The position numbers were made by a program, and so were the translations under genes. A stretch of DNA of 64,000 nt from Thunnus maccoyii (lineage: Eukaryota; Chordata; Actinopteri; Scombriformes; Scombridae), in the NCBI RefSeq assembly GCF_910596095.1, contig NC_056550.1:23866001-23930000 (forward strand), written 5' to 3'. This document shows positions 12,240 to 23,224 of the stretch, one piece after another; within the stretch, counting starts at the first letter, position 1, and each line of letters begins with the position of its first letter. Under the pieces are notes generated by a model that worked only from the letters and a program-made list of their open reading frames with translations, made no database searches and was not told the DNA's origin.

Positions 12240-14244
12240 TCACCCCAGGTCGATGAGATCTTCATCACTGCGCTCCTCTCCTGCTCGTCGGCTCCTCAGC
12301 CACTCCTCTCTAGCTTTCTTCACTTCCTGTCCGTAATAATCGTGGAGTTTGCTGAACTCCTCCAGTGGATTAAAACCAACCAGAGGCCATTCGCCGTACA
12401 GAGGCGCCGGACCGTTAAGTGGCGTGACATGAGCGTTTCTCCTGTGCCACAGTTTGGGGGACTTTTTAGCCGCCACCTTAGTGGGAACTGAACGTGCTTG
12501 TGAGACGGTGCTGGTGCTGAAGCTTCTCCCCTCCCTGACGGCTGCTGTTGGACCCTGCAAAGGCAGCAAGCAGCCCTGGTTCACCTGGGTTGTGGACTGT
12601 TTGGGGGCGCTGACCGCAGAGCTGGGACAAGATTCACTGGAGCCGTGCAGCTGCTTCGCTTCTGGAAATGGAAAACAAGAAATTAACAAAAACACACTCA
12701 TAATAATACATTAAAGATATTATTTATATAGCACATTTCATAATTAAGATTTAAAATGTGCATGTACAGTAGAGGTCAGCGATCACTCCTTTAATTAAAC
12801 AGTCCTTTAATTTTATTGTAAGTATCTAAAGAAATCTCAGTTTTCCCTTTAGATCCTGAAAGCGCAGCGATCCTTTTCTCTGTCCATCGTTTGAACCTCA
12901 GCTCATGACAGTGCTGGAAAGTAACTAAATACATTTACTCAAGTACTGTACTTAAGCACAATTTTGAGGTACTTGTATTGTGAGTATTTCCATTTTATGC
13001 TACTTGACATTTCTTCTGCTACATTTCAGAGAGAAATATTGTACTTTATACTCCAATACATTTGACAATTTAAGTTATTTTTCTTTTTAAAATATTACAT
13101 GAAATAACACATTATAAGCTTATAATAATACAACACATTGCTAAAGATGAAACCAGTGGTTTTCAACCTGTTTGGCTTTTGACATCTTACAAAAATCAGT
13201 GTATAGCTGTTGCTACGAGCTGTTAGCGGCTCCACCAAGAGACATTTTCCCTCTAAACTTCTCACACGGTTTCATTTCAATAAATAAAAAAATCAAAGAT
13301 TAGAGAAAAAGTCCCAAAAACTGGAAACAGATTTGTGTATCAGAACTTTGTTTTTTCTTCTTTCCTCTCCCATTAATCATCTCATGACCCCTCAGATTTA
13401 TCTGGTGACCCTTTGGAGAGGCCCCGACCCCTAGGTTGGGAACCACTGGACTAAACTAGCTCCACCTCCAGCAGCTACAACAGTAACATGCTGCTCTAAC
13501 ACTGATGCTTCAGTATTAATAATCTAATGATGTCATATATAATAATATATCAGTCAGAGGGACCAAACCACTACTTTTACTGCAATACTTTAACGACATC
13601 AAGCTCATAATACTTATGTACTTTAGTAGGATTTGTCATGCAGGACTTTTACTTGTTATAGAGTATTTTTACATGTTTCTTCTTCCTTCCACCACTGATT
13701 AAAAGCCAAGAAAAATCCTCATAAACTTGAGTCTCTATAAATAAATATGAGCCCCAGTAAACAGGACAAGTTCACACCTTCATACTGCCTCCCCAGGTCT
13801 CTCACCAGCAGGGAGAGGTAACAGTGGCTGGCCGAGAGCAAAGCTTTCTCCCAGCTCTCCTGAGTCTGGCGATCCCCGGCTGCAAATCTGTAGGTTTTGA
13901 GTCCCGGACCTTCAAACACCAGGGAAAAGGAAAACTGTCCGTCAGTCTCGGAGCGCCGGACCGCACACCCCTCCAGGACAATGACCCCCAGCAGGTGTCG
14001 GTCGGCTGGTCTCTCCTGGTAGAAAAGCAGGTTTGCCTTCAGGACAAACCACCGCCGCTGGTAGGTGGCATTTCGCTCTTTCTGTGAAGAAACACAGCAG
14101 GATTATTAGATTTTTTATCACATGGAAGGTTTCAGTCATGTCATGCTCTGTGTTTTTCCAAACCTTTTTGAAGAGATATCCTTCTTTATCTACCGGAGAC
14201 GTGCATGACAGGTAATGGGTCAAAATCTTCTCATGGATCTTCAT
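12240..14244 (-). CDS. Sesquipedalian (PHETA) family endosomal PH-domain adaptor
   Basis: Three coding exons on the minus strand: 14164-14244, 13778-14081 and 12240-12661. They keep frame and total 807 bp, 268 aa, close to the 249-281 aa usual for this family. Residues about 17-125 form a PH domain (EGYLFKK, RRWFVLKANLLFY, and ESWEKALLSASHCY helix). Near residues 231-245 is an F&H motif (F231 and H235 in FSKLHDYYGQEV), which in sesquipedalians binds OCRL and INPP5B, the phosphoinositide 5-phosphatases on early and recycling endosomes. The linker is Ser/Thr/Pro-rich. The C-terminus ends DEDLIDLG, not seen in the human proteins as I remember them. An AG acceptor just upstream of the ATG indicates a noncoding first exon. 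Human PHETA1 and PHETA2 are on other chromosomes, so which paralogue this is remains open. Confidence 0.92.
12909..13697. repeat. CAGTGGTGG-type repeat, copy 2
   Basis: It starts CAGTGCTGGAAAGTAACTAA and ends CTTCCACCACTG, so it lies in the opposite orientation to the copy at 8.4 kb. It fills most of the PHETA-family gene's second intron. It includes the internal GACCCTTTGGAGAGG segment shared across the family. Confidence 0.8.
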
Positions 14245-14359
14245 ACCAACACCTAAAGAAGAGAAAGTTGTTTTTACATCTGGAAGGTATTTAAACTGTG
14301 TGAAGCCTAGAATATATTCCAGAAATGTTTTAATCCCAAAGCAACCTGTTTTTAAATGA

Positions 14360-14950
14360 TCACTTTTCTACTCATTTCAATTGTGTTGAGTATTTCCATA
14401 ATTACTTTCACGTCTACTCCACTACATTTTAGAGGGAAATACTGTTGTTCTGAGCTTTTTAATAAGGAGTAGCAACTAATGTTTTGATATAAAGCATGTC
14501 CTCATCAGGGTAAAAGGTATTATTTAGCTAATAAAATGAGCTTATAAAACTCAGTGCATCTTAACTCTTGTTAAAGATGAATAAACCAGTGGTTACCAAC
14601 TTTTACAGCTTTTTATCTTATGAGAAAGCAGTGTAGCTGGGCTGCCATGTTACATTTCAGATGTCTATAAGTTGTTAGCAGGTCTGCTAAAGAGAGATTT
14701 CCCCTTAAAAATCCTCAGATGGTTTCCTTTAATGAACTATTTGAGGCCCAAACAGGTTAAATTATCCAGCATTTTACAAAAAATAGCAAAGATTTGAGAA
14801 AAATCCCCCCCAAATTATACATATTTAAGTAGCAGAAACTGTATAGAAAGTAGTTCTTTAGGAGTAAAATGCTGCTTTCATATTAATCCATCAGTATTGA
14901 TGATTTAATAATGAAATATAATACTTACTTTTGCTTACTTTTGATACTTT
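14360..14950. repeat. Diverged CAGTGGTGG-type repeat
   Basis: Internal landmarks of the family are recognisable (CACTACATTTTAGAGGGAAATACTG, split by mutations, and a Ser-less AT-rich core), but both ends are lost. It is older than the other copies. Confidence 0.5.
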
Positions 14951-16768
14951 TTGGCTGAAAATAGTTTTTAAATTTCATTTTGTGTTTCTGTGTGTCCATT
15001 TTTATGTTTATGTTTTGAATCTTTGTGCTTTTCTGTGTTTGTTTTCCTGTTGAATAAGTGGAAAAGTGTACAAAACTCTAAATACAGACTGAATCCACAT
15101 CATTAAAACTCAAATATCACAAAGTATATCTATAAATACGTTATATACTGACATAACAGTAACAAATCCAAGCAGCTAATCCCAACGATTCTTAATTTAG
15201 TAACCATATCATGAAGTTCTTGTATAGTGACAGAATACACAATAGTGACTCAGACTTACCTCTGCCAGTCCTGAATCCCTCACAGGGTCACTTTACCCTT
15301 CCACACACGCACATTACATTACATTATTTACATTTATTTTCTTTTGGTCTTCATCATTCCTCAAACATGAAGCCAATTGTTCTCTCTCTCTCTCTCTAAC
15401 GGGTCGACACATCCAGAACCAGACAATGTTTGAATATATAGTTTCAGGTTACTACCACTGCTTCTCCCTCGGGTACAAGAGGACGGGTGTTGAAATATAA
15501 ATAACTCGCCCCACTTCCTGGTAACAAAATCCTGACACATTATATTCTCTCTCCTCTACGCGCTTGAGTCTACCTCGAGCCTGTGAATCGGCCTCACCGA
15601 GCGGTCGAAACCGAACCTTCCCTGACAGCTACCTGGAAGTGAGACGCTACATGTTGATGTTGTCTTGACTCTCACTTCTGCATTTTGTATTTTTTGCTTT
15701 TCTAGATTTCACACGAGTTTTATTTTAATCTCTCACAGCTTGTGTGTTGTGCAAATGATAAACAGCTGGCTCTTTGGGGAGATTCTTCTCAGATAAACAC
15801 TAGTGAATATTTATTTATGACAGTATCAGGTGCTGCTTTGTGGAGCATCTTTGTGTCCAACTGTCCTCGTGCATCTCTAGAATAGTTTCGTTTCAACAAA
15901 TGTAAAAATAAATGTTCTTCTTCTCAGCTAAAGCCAGATCAGATAGATATTACATGATCTCTTGTGTGCTCATTTCTTGGCTTGTTGTATCTATTCTCGA
16001 CAGGCGCTTATCCTTTTTATCCTAAAGGACCTCAAGGAATCTCTGATCTAAAAGAGTCCAAAGTGTAAAGACGCAGCCACAGGATCTTACTGTATATATG
16101 ACGCTAGCATGTCTCCACAAATGCCAGAGTTAAACTTGAGTCAATTTAAGGTCTTGTTCTATAATCAATTTCAAGTATTGTACAAGTAATAATGTGAGAT
16201 ATCATTAGAAATTAGTCTTAATGTTTGTCACATCTAAGAAAACAATGTGTTTTTCAGGTGAGCAAATTCTAACCAGGGCTGCAACTTCACATTATTTTCA
16301 TTATCCATTAATCCGCTGATTCTTTTAAAGGAATTGATCAATCATTTACTTGATAAAATGTCAAAGAAAGCCCAAGGTGACAGTCCAAAAACCACAAATA
16401 TTCAATTTACAATAATATAAAACAGAGAAAAGCAGCATAGCAGCACATTTCAGAAGCTGGAACTAGAGAACATTTGGCATTTTTGCTGCAAAAATGACTG
16501 AAACAATGAATCAATTATCAAAATAGCTGCAGACTATTTTTCTATTGATCGACAAATTGATTAATCGACTGATCGTTTCAGCTCTGCTTAGAACAAAAAC
16601 ATTTTATAGTCACTCTCAAGCCCAGTTTATACTATTCAGCCTGTTCAGATATACAGTAGTGAATGAAATATGTTGCACATTTTGTATTTAGACTAAAATA
16701 ATATATATAATTAATAGGTACAATGGGTATTATAGTGTTCCAGGGTTATTGCACAGTGCCTGAGTGAG
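14951..16768. other. Intergenic spacer upstream of the PHETA-family gene
   Basis: No coding exon found. The PHETA-family gene's noncoding first exon and promoter probably lie here, perhaps around 15.4-15.7 kb where base composition is less AT-rich, but I cannot place them. One ATTAATC-rich MITE copy occupies 16275-16590. Confidence 0.4.
16275..16590. repeat. ATTAATCGATTA-type MITE, copy
   Basis: It starts GGCTGCAACTTCACATTATTTTCATT and ends ATTAATCGACTGATCGTTTCAGCTC in broken form. The two ends are complementary. The family recurs in introns and spacers at about 17.9, 33.3, 39.5, 41.1, 55.7 and 57.6 kb. No coding content. Confidence 0.75.
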
Positions 16769-17330
16769 TTAACCGTTCATATGTGTGACGGCGAGGGGGA
16801 AGAAACTGTTCCTGTGTCTGGTGGTTTTGGTGTAACGTGTTCTGTAGCGCCTACCAGAGGGGAGGAGGAGGAACAGATTATGTCCAGGGTGTGAGGGGTC
16901 TGCAGTGATTTTCCCCTGCACGTTTCCTGACTCTGGATGTGTACAGATCCTGGATGGCGGGCAGGTCGGCACCGATAATCTTTTCTGCAGACCTTGACTG
17001 TCCGTTGTGGTCTGTTCCTGTCCTGTTTGGTGGCGGATCCTCCAAACCAGACAGTGATGGATGTGCAGAGAACAGACTCGATGGCTGCAGTGTTAAAACT
17101 GGATCAGCAGCTCCTGAGGCAGGTTGTACTTCCTGAGCTGGAGCAGGAAGTAGATCCTATGCTTAGCCTTTTTTGATGACTGTGTCGATGTTAGACTCCC
17201 ACTGGGAGATTGTAGATCCCAGAAACCTGAAGGTATCCACAGCCGACACAGTGCTGTTGAGTATGGTGAGTGGTGGGGGGGCAGTGATGGGGGGCTCCTC
17301 CTTAAATCCACTGTCATCTCCACAGTTTTG
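16769..17330 (-). mobile_element. 3' end of a LINE ORF2 (non-LTR retrotransposon)
   Basis: Read on the minus strand, the translation carries the C-terminal signature of fish non-LTR reverse transcriptases: a segment with GKITADPSHPGHNLFLLLPS near 16880, followed by GRRYR and a NSFFP motif. Upstream minus-strand sequence (17093-17323) shows LPQELLIQF and other pieces of the same domain. Frameshifts and stops break it. It is a dead, 5'-truncated copy, probably of the L2/CR1/Rex assemblage. Confidence 0.8.
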
Positions 17331-17939
17331 AGTGTGTTCAGCTCCTGTTCACAGTTTATAATTAATTATATTTTTACCCAAAGCTACAGTAGGCTACAAT
17401 CCGTTACATGTGGTTGGTCTGGGCGTGTGTCACTCAGAAAACATTCAGCCAATCAGAGGAGCGAGACATTGAGCAGACACAAAACAGCCCGTTTCAGGCT
17501 GAGTGAGACAGAATGGCTGCATCCATGGCTTTCACAGCTGTAACTAGGGGCTTTTTGACCACAGAAACATGCAAATGTTTGTAAAATAGACCACGAAAAT
17601 GAAAATATGAAACTGGGAAAGGGACATAATATGACGTCTTTAAGAGCTGTCCACACTCTCCTGAGAATACTCATAATATAATAATTGTAATGGTGTCTGC
17701 GTAGTGTTTGTAAGTTTGTATGGTGGTCAGGCAGGTGGGGACAGGGGAGGGGGGTGTTCCTGTTGGGTGTTGTTGTGGGTGTTGGCGATATGTACATTGA
17801 CATACCTGTTTACTGGTCTTTGTCTGTTTATGGTCCAATGTACATTCACCAGTAAAGTGTTTAAACTAAAACGGCTGCAGTGGGTTGAAGAAGTGAGGTC
17901 AAATTCTTGTTTTTTTCTGATTAACTAAGATATCCAGTA

Positions 17940-18095
17940 TACTATCATATAAGACAAAGAATAGCAGCAAATCCTCACATTTGAGAAGCTGGAGCCAACA
18001 AATGTTTGAAATTTTTGCTTAAAAAATTACTTAAACATTCAATTCAAAACATTCAACGCCTCATCGGTTAATTGATTAATCATTTCAGCTCTATT
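17940..18095. repeat. ATTAATC-type MITE fragment
   Basis: It retains the AGCAGCAAATCCTCACATTT segment and the ATTGATTAATCATTTCAGCTC end of the family; the left end is missing. Confidence 0.6.
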
Positions 18096-18594
18096 TATAG
18101 CATTTTATTAACATTAAAAGCTTACATATTAAAATCCCATCCACCCTCCACACCAGGTGGTGGCGGTAATGAGCTATGATGTCGTTTCCCTGCCGCCATA
18201 GAAAAGACAGAAGAAGAAGGAAACAAGCGAAGAAGAAACGATAACGAACGTCGCTTGAACTATTTTCAGTAGGTTTTCCCGCATTTCCCGCTTAATATTA
18301 ACCTATTAACCTCGTTTGCACACACACCTACAGTGCATAAAAATTATATTTAAGTAGTTAATCAAATATTATCTTACCTCCGGGTCGAATCTGTTCACAT
18401 GTTCTGCACGCTGATGTCGGTTGCTAACATTTTTAGCAACGAAGCTAACGTGATTTCTGTGTTAACATACATTCACAACATTATAAGAACCTAGCGCTTG
18501 AAAATGTTTGTATGAGAGTCAGTAATATTGAAGCTGACGTTAGGTTGTGTTGTGGATATTAAAAAGGTCCCCCGTCTCGCCTTCTGCAGCAACC

Positions 18595-21500
18595 ATGCCG
18601 AAGAGAAAAGTAACGTTTGAGGACGGTAACGGGGAGCTCGACCTGGATGACGACGTCCCAAACAAAAAGGTAACACTGCCCCACTAACACATTTCTTTAG
18701 GAGGGAGAGAGAGAGAGATGTGGCGCCTTAGGAGAAGATTTTGTGTTTAAAAAAAAAACCTCGTTGTAGCTTCTTAACACCCCAACCGTGCAGTTTTATA
18801 GCAGCTTTATTTGCTTACTCCTTAAAGGAGCGGTTCACAATTTTTCAAGTCTCTCTTAAAACAACAGCCAGGTGTCCAAATGAATATTTCACACATGCAG
18901 TCTATCCCTAAAATGTTCAGGAACATTTCCTGCATGGGGTCATGTGGATATTCAGGGAAATCCGTACCGCCAATTTCCCACCTCAAGATCTAGTAAGATT
19001 TCAGGGAAAATGCCGGTACAGATGTGTTGTGGATGAAAGCAGGGACAAGCACGTATAGGGTAACGTCTGTCTTATGAAAGATGTTTTCACCAATCACAAG
19101 ACTATGCTGATGATGTTTTGGAATCCGCAACTTGTTTATGGTTACCTTGTTGATGCTTTTTCAGGTGACTTGATAACTAGCCAGCAATACAAGTTCTTTT
19201 GTTTGCAGACAACCTCTGTTTTTTCAAGAATGGCTGAAAACTGGACAGATTCAGAAATAAGGAAGCTCTTCTCAGTCCGCGCAGAGCGGTTGGCATCCAT
19301 AAGTGTTGCATGACCGCCATCTGCTGGACTGTTCCTTGCCCCATCTACTCAGGCATTGCCATGGCTTGTGTGAAAAGGCGCAAGATGGAAATGTTCCTGA
19401 ATGTAGCTGCGTGTGTGAACAGTGAAAATCACTAGTGGTGCCTTAAAGGTTATCCCAGTAAATTATACACAAGCATTATATAGACCCTTATAATCGTCAG
19501 TATAAAAGATTACGGTTCAAAAAGTTATTTGAATAAGAATAGTCGTCACTGGACCAAAGGAACTTATTGCACTAATGACAATAGTCTGGGTTTATTGGTC
19601 CAGTGACATTTCCTATATAAGGAGGAGTTTGTCATCTTGACCTGAGGCAGATTCTTGTCGCATCATATCATTGTTTGTTTGTTACTTTAATTTTCTAGTT
19701 GTATGTTTTGGACAGGTGCAGGATTCTTTGACCTTTTTGTTGCACTCGTCCCTTAAATTAACATCTCTCTCAACATTTTGCTTGTCTTTCTTTTCCTGTT
19801 GAACTAGAGTTGCGAGGCTGTGAGCGGACCAGGCTCCAGGTTCAAGGGCAAACATTCCCTTGATAGTGATGAAGAGGATGAAGAGGAGAACACAAACAGC
19901 AGCAAATATGATATTTTGGCCAGTGATGATGTGGAAGGTATGTCCTGTTGATTGTTTGAACTCGCACTAAGAAGTGATATATGTCTGGCTGAGTGGCGGC
20001 CACGTGCTTTTATATGAAACATTATTTTTTGTGTATTTACAATTTTTAATGACATTTGAATGTGTTCATTTACATCTGCAGAGAATTTGGTTCAAGTGTT
20101 TTGCAAGTGTCAGAAATTGTTTCACCAAACAAACTTTGTTTTCAGGCCAAGAGGGCGCAACAATCGACTTTGATGAGGGAGTTTCTATTACACCTTTCAA
20201 CCTCGATGAAGAGATGCAGGAAGGACACTTTGACTCAGAGGGGAACTATTTTGTCAAAAAGGAAGAACAGATCAGAGACAACTGGCTTGACAACATCGAC
20301 TGGGTAAATTGCATTTTAGGGACTTTTTCCTCCATGTATGAAAACTCGTCAAGCAATGTGCAATAATATAAGTTTCCTTTATTTTCCAGGTGAGAATAAA
20401 GGAGCAACCTTTCAAGAAAAAGAAGAAAGGTCTTGGAGCCAAACGGACACGCAGAGCAGGTGATGAAGATGAGGCTGAGGAAGAGAAAAAAAGAGAAGAA
20501 CAGCAGGCGGACAAAGATGACGAAGAAGAAGAGGAGGAGGAGGAGATGGAGCCTGCAGAGGACCCTCTGGCATCCTACACACAGAACCAGCTCACCGAAG
20601 CTTTGGTTGAACTGTTGCAACCCGGCGAGACCGTCACTGCGGCGCTTCGTCGGTTAGGAGGCCTCGGAGGACGGAAGAAGGGGAAGCTGAGGGAAGAGAG
20701 CGAACCCACAGAGGAGATGAAGAGGGATACAGAAAAGCTTGACAGGCTCACAGCACTAGCTGACAGACTGGTTGCATCTGGGATGTTTGGGATCTATCAG
20801 CAAACATATGAAAAGTTGGCCTATTTACTGAAGAGCAGGAGCAGCAAGAAGCCTGCAGGGGGGAAGAAAGCCAGTGGTGGCGACGGTGATGATGAAGAAC
20901 AAGATGAACTTGATATGTTTGGAGATGAATTTGATGAGAAGCATGGTGACAAATCGCAGGATAACGAGGACGACGACGACCAAAGAGGTTCCTGAGTGTT
21001 ACCTGTATTCCTGTTGTGGAGTGTGTCTTTTAATATATCAAAAAAATATTTTTTTTTTTTCATTTTTTAATGCAACTTTGTCTTTCCTCAGTGAGCGAGG
21101 AAGTGATGTGGGAGTACAAATGGGAGAATGAAGATAAATCAGAAGTCTACGGCCCCTTCACCAGTCAGCAGATGCAGGTATTCCCTTGCGACAATTTAAA
21201 ATCGAAAAGCATTACTTGAGTTTGTAGGTGAATTTTGTGAGATTTTGGGAATGCATGTTTTTCTAATCAAGGATAAACAGAAATGTGACACTGCAATATG
21301 CTAAAAGTAAAATGGACAGTCTTCATCATAGCTTTTGTTTTGATATTCCAGTTTTTTTAAGAAGGTATTTAAAACGACCAGAACAAACTTGTCTTAGTGG
21401 ACTTAAAGAATCTAGAGTGGGTTTACTGTATGGGGGACATACAGTTAATCCACACTGTAGGACCAGTTTAAGAAGAAGGGATTTACTGTATGTGGACATA

Positions 21501-22322
21501 CAGTAAATCCCTTCTTCTTAAACTGGTCTCAGTATGGATTTACTGTATGTCAACACAGGAGCATAATTGATGTGATTAACGTGTTCATACATGTACAAAT
21601 GCACCAAACCAATAATTGGCTCGTCTCAACAACAGCTCAAAAATAGAGCAAATTCAGTACTGGCGACTTTGAATATACTTAATTGTGGTGATTTTCAAAC
21701 GTGAACACTATAGACGCTCAAACAGAAAATAATTGTTAGAGTTAATATTTAGTACAGAATCGGGACTCTGCTTATTATTTGGGACTCAGCTTATTATCTC
21801 AATAAAACGTGAATGATAAAATAACAGACAAGCTGGAAAATTGTGGATTGTTGTTCTGACAAGGGATCAGAACACAAATCAATAAAGTGAAAAGTCCACA
21901 GGAAGTCATTTTTGCATGTTTGGTAACTTTTCAAGTAACAGTGACACAGTTAAAGCTTTTATTCCTTTTGTTTGTTTAAAGTATAATCAAGTACATACAC
22001 AAACCTTACAACTGTTACAGCAACTTTATTGGGTCATTTACATGATTTTGTTTTTTTAATCCAAACAAAATATACCTGCAAATTTATAAGTAAATCCCAC
22101 TCTGTTCCCATTCCCAGTTGGTTTAAATTATTACTGGGCTGCAGACTGGTTTTAACCTTTAACCCCAATCTGGCCAGGTGGGTTTTAATCTTCTTACTGT
22201 CTGTTTTCCAGGATTGGGTGGATGAAGGCTATTTCAGCAGCGGTGTTTACTGCAGGAGGTTAGACCAGGAGGGATCTCAGTTCTACAGCTCAAAGAGACT
22301 AGACTTTGAGCTCTACACATGA
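18595..22322 (+). CDS. cd2bp2: CD2 antigen cytoplasmic tail-binding protein 2 (U5-52K)
   Basis: Nuclear GYF-domain protein that joins the U5 snRNP before tri-snRNP assembly and binds proline-rich ligands (PPGW-type in the spliceosome; the CD2 tail gave the name). Six coding exons: 18595-18669, 19808-19937, 20146-20303, 20390-20987, 21092-21177 and 22212-22322. Together they give 1158 bp, 385 aa; the human protein is 341 aa. It begins [12 protein letters not shown] conserved segment ([19 protein letters not shown]) is followed by Lys-rich and long Glu/Asp-rich stretches. The C-terminal GYF domain (about 325-385) shows the W..Y...GPF..W...GYF pattern, ending FELYT. The frame after exon 4 runs into a stop within ten bases, and the exon-5 frame fits only with the donor at 20988. 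Its promoter faces away from the PHETA-family gene. Confidence 0.96.
18885..19425 (+). mobile_element. Harbinger-type MITE carrying a Myb/SANT-like remnant
   Basis: It sits in cd2bp2 intron 1. The ends are inverted copies: TCACACATGCAG with ATGTTCAGGAACATTT on the left, AAATGTTCCTGAATGT with GTGTGTGA on the right. An internal frame at 19229-19313 begins [19 protein letters not shown], like the start of the Myb/SANT-like DNA-binding protein encoded by PIF/Harbinger elements, and stops after 27 residues. This is an internally deleted derivative that cannot move by itself. Confidence 0.65.
21420..21549. repeat. Palindrome and alternating inverted units in cd2bp2 intron 5
   Basis: Bases 21461-21493 and 21496-21528 are perfect 33-nt inverted copies with a two-base loop (GG). 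The core unit GGATTTACTGTATG appears five times in alternating orientation: about 21420(+), 21437(-), 21479(+), 21497(-) and 21536(+), with small changes in the first two. It would extrude as a strong hairpin in DNA or intronic RNA. Confidence 0.95.
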
Positions 22323-22453
22323 TTGACGTCCAGCATCTGCTGAATCATGACCATCATGATCAATTCTCAGCATTCATTCAGTCCCCCCGTCTTCATCTTT
22401 CCTGTCAAATGTATCATTTTAACAGGGGTGTCGTTTTATGTACATTGTTTTTA

Positions 22454-22459
22454 AATAAA
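22454..22459 (+). terminator. cd2bp2: Poly(A) signal of cd2bp2
   Basis: AATAAA about 130 bases past the stop codon. Confidence 0.75.
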
Positions 22460-22748
22460 TAAGTCACGTATGTGGTGTTGATATAAGTCTTTTTTTCCAT
22501 TTTAAGGCTCATAGAGGACTTGCACTGATAGACTGGTGAGAATTATCTAGTTTTTGTAGAGTATTTTACACTAAGCTACTTAAACTGATGAGAGGGAAAA
22601 GCTGGCATTGTGCCGGCATTTTCAGTGAAGTAGAATATGCTTAGGATCAGGTTTTACTTGGTTGGATACCATTAGATCATTGCTACTTTGCATATAGGCT
22701 GTGATAGACCAGCGTTATCTCTCAGGACTGAGAAGGAAACACCTGTGA

Positions 22749-23019
22749 AATCTGATACAACAACTCAGCCATAAATTCTACCTTTACAAAGCTTATACAT
22801 TTATAGGTTTTGTTGACACTATCAGAAAGGTGATTATTCTACTTTATGTTTATTATTGAGGTTGTAGTGGGACGTAGTTTACTGGATTGCATTATAGTGA
22901 AAAGTGTTTCTAATATATTGTCCACCACATTAATAAACCTTTCTGACGATGTCATCAAAAATTGGAAATGTATAAGCTTCATAAAAGTAGAATTTGTGGC
23001 AGAGATGTTGTATTAGATT
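22749..23019. repeat. Fold-back MITE downstream of cd2bp2
   Basis: 22749-22803 and 22966-23019 are inverted copies with few mismatches. The pairing continues inward to about 22840 and 22930, so nearly the whole unit folds into one hairpin. No coding content. Confidence 0.8.
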
Positions 23020-23224
23020 GCACAAGCATTCCTAATAAAGTACTCGCTGAGTGTATTATGTTCTTCTAGGATATTTTGTATATTCTTTAATATCTGTGGC
23101 AGAAGATCAACATCCATGATATAAACTGGACATATTTTTTTAGTGCTAAATATGGTTAGAGAAGACAAGGAAAATGCTCTTCACGGTTCAACTTGTAAAT
23201 AATTAGTCATTTCTAATTGTATAC

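Noticed and set aside
12454-12714. Plus-strand frame opposite the PHETA-family last exon
   Set aside because: Shadow of the minus-strand coding exon, whose F&H motif and frame continuity are convincing.
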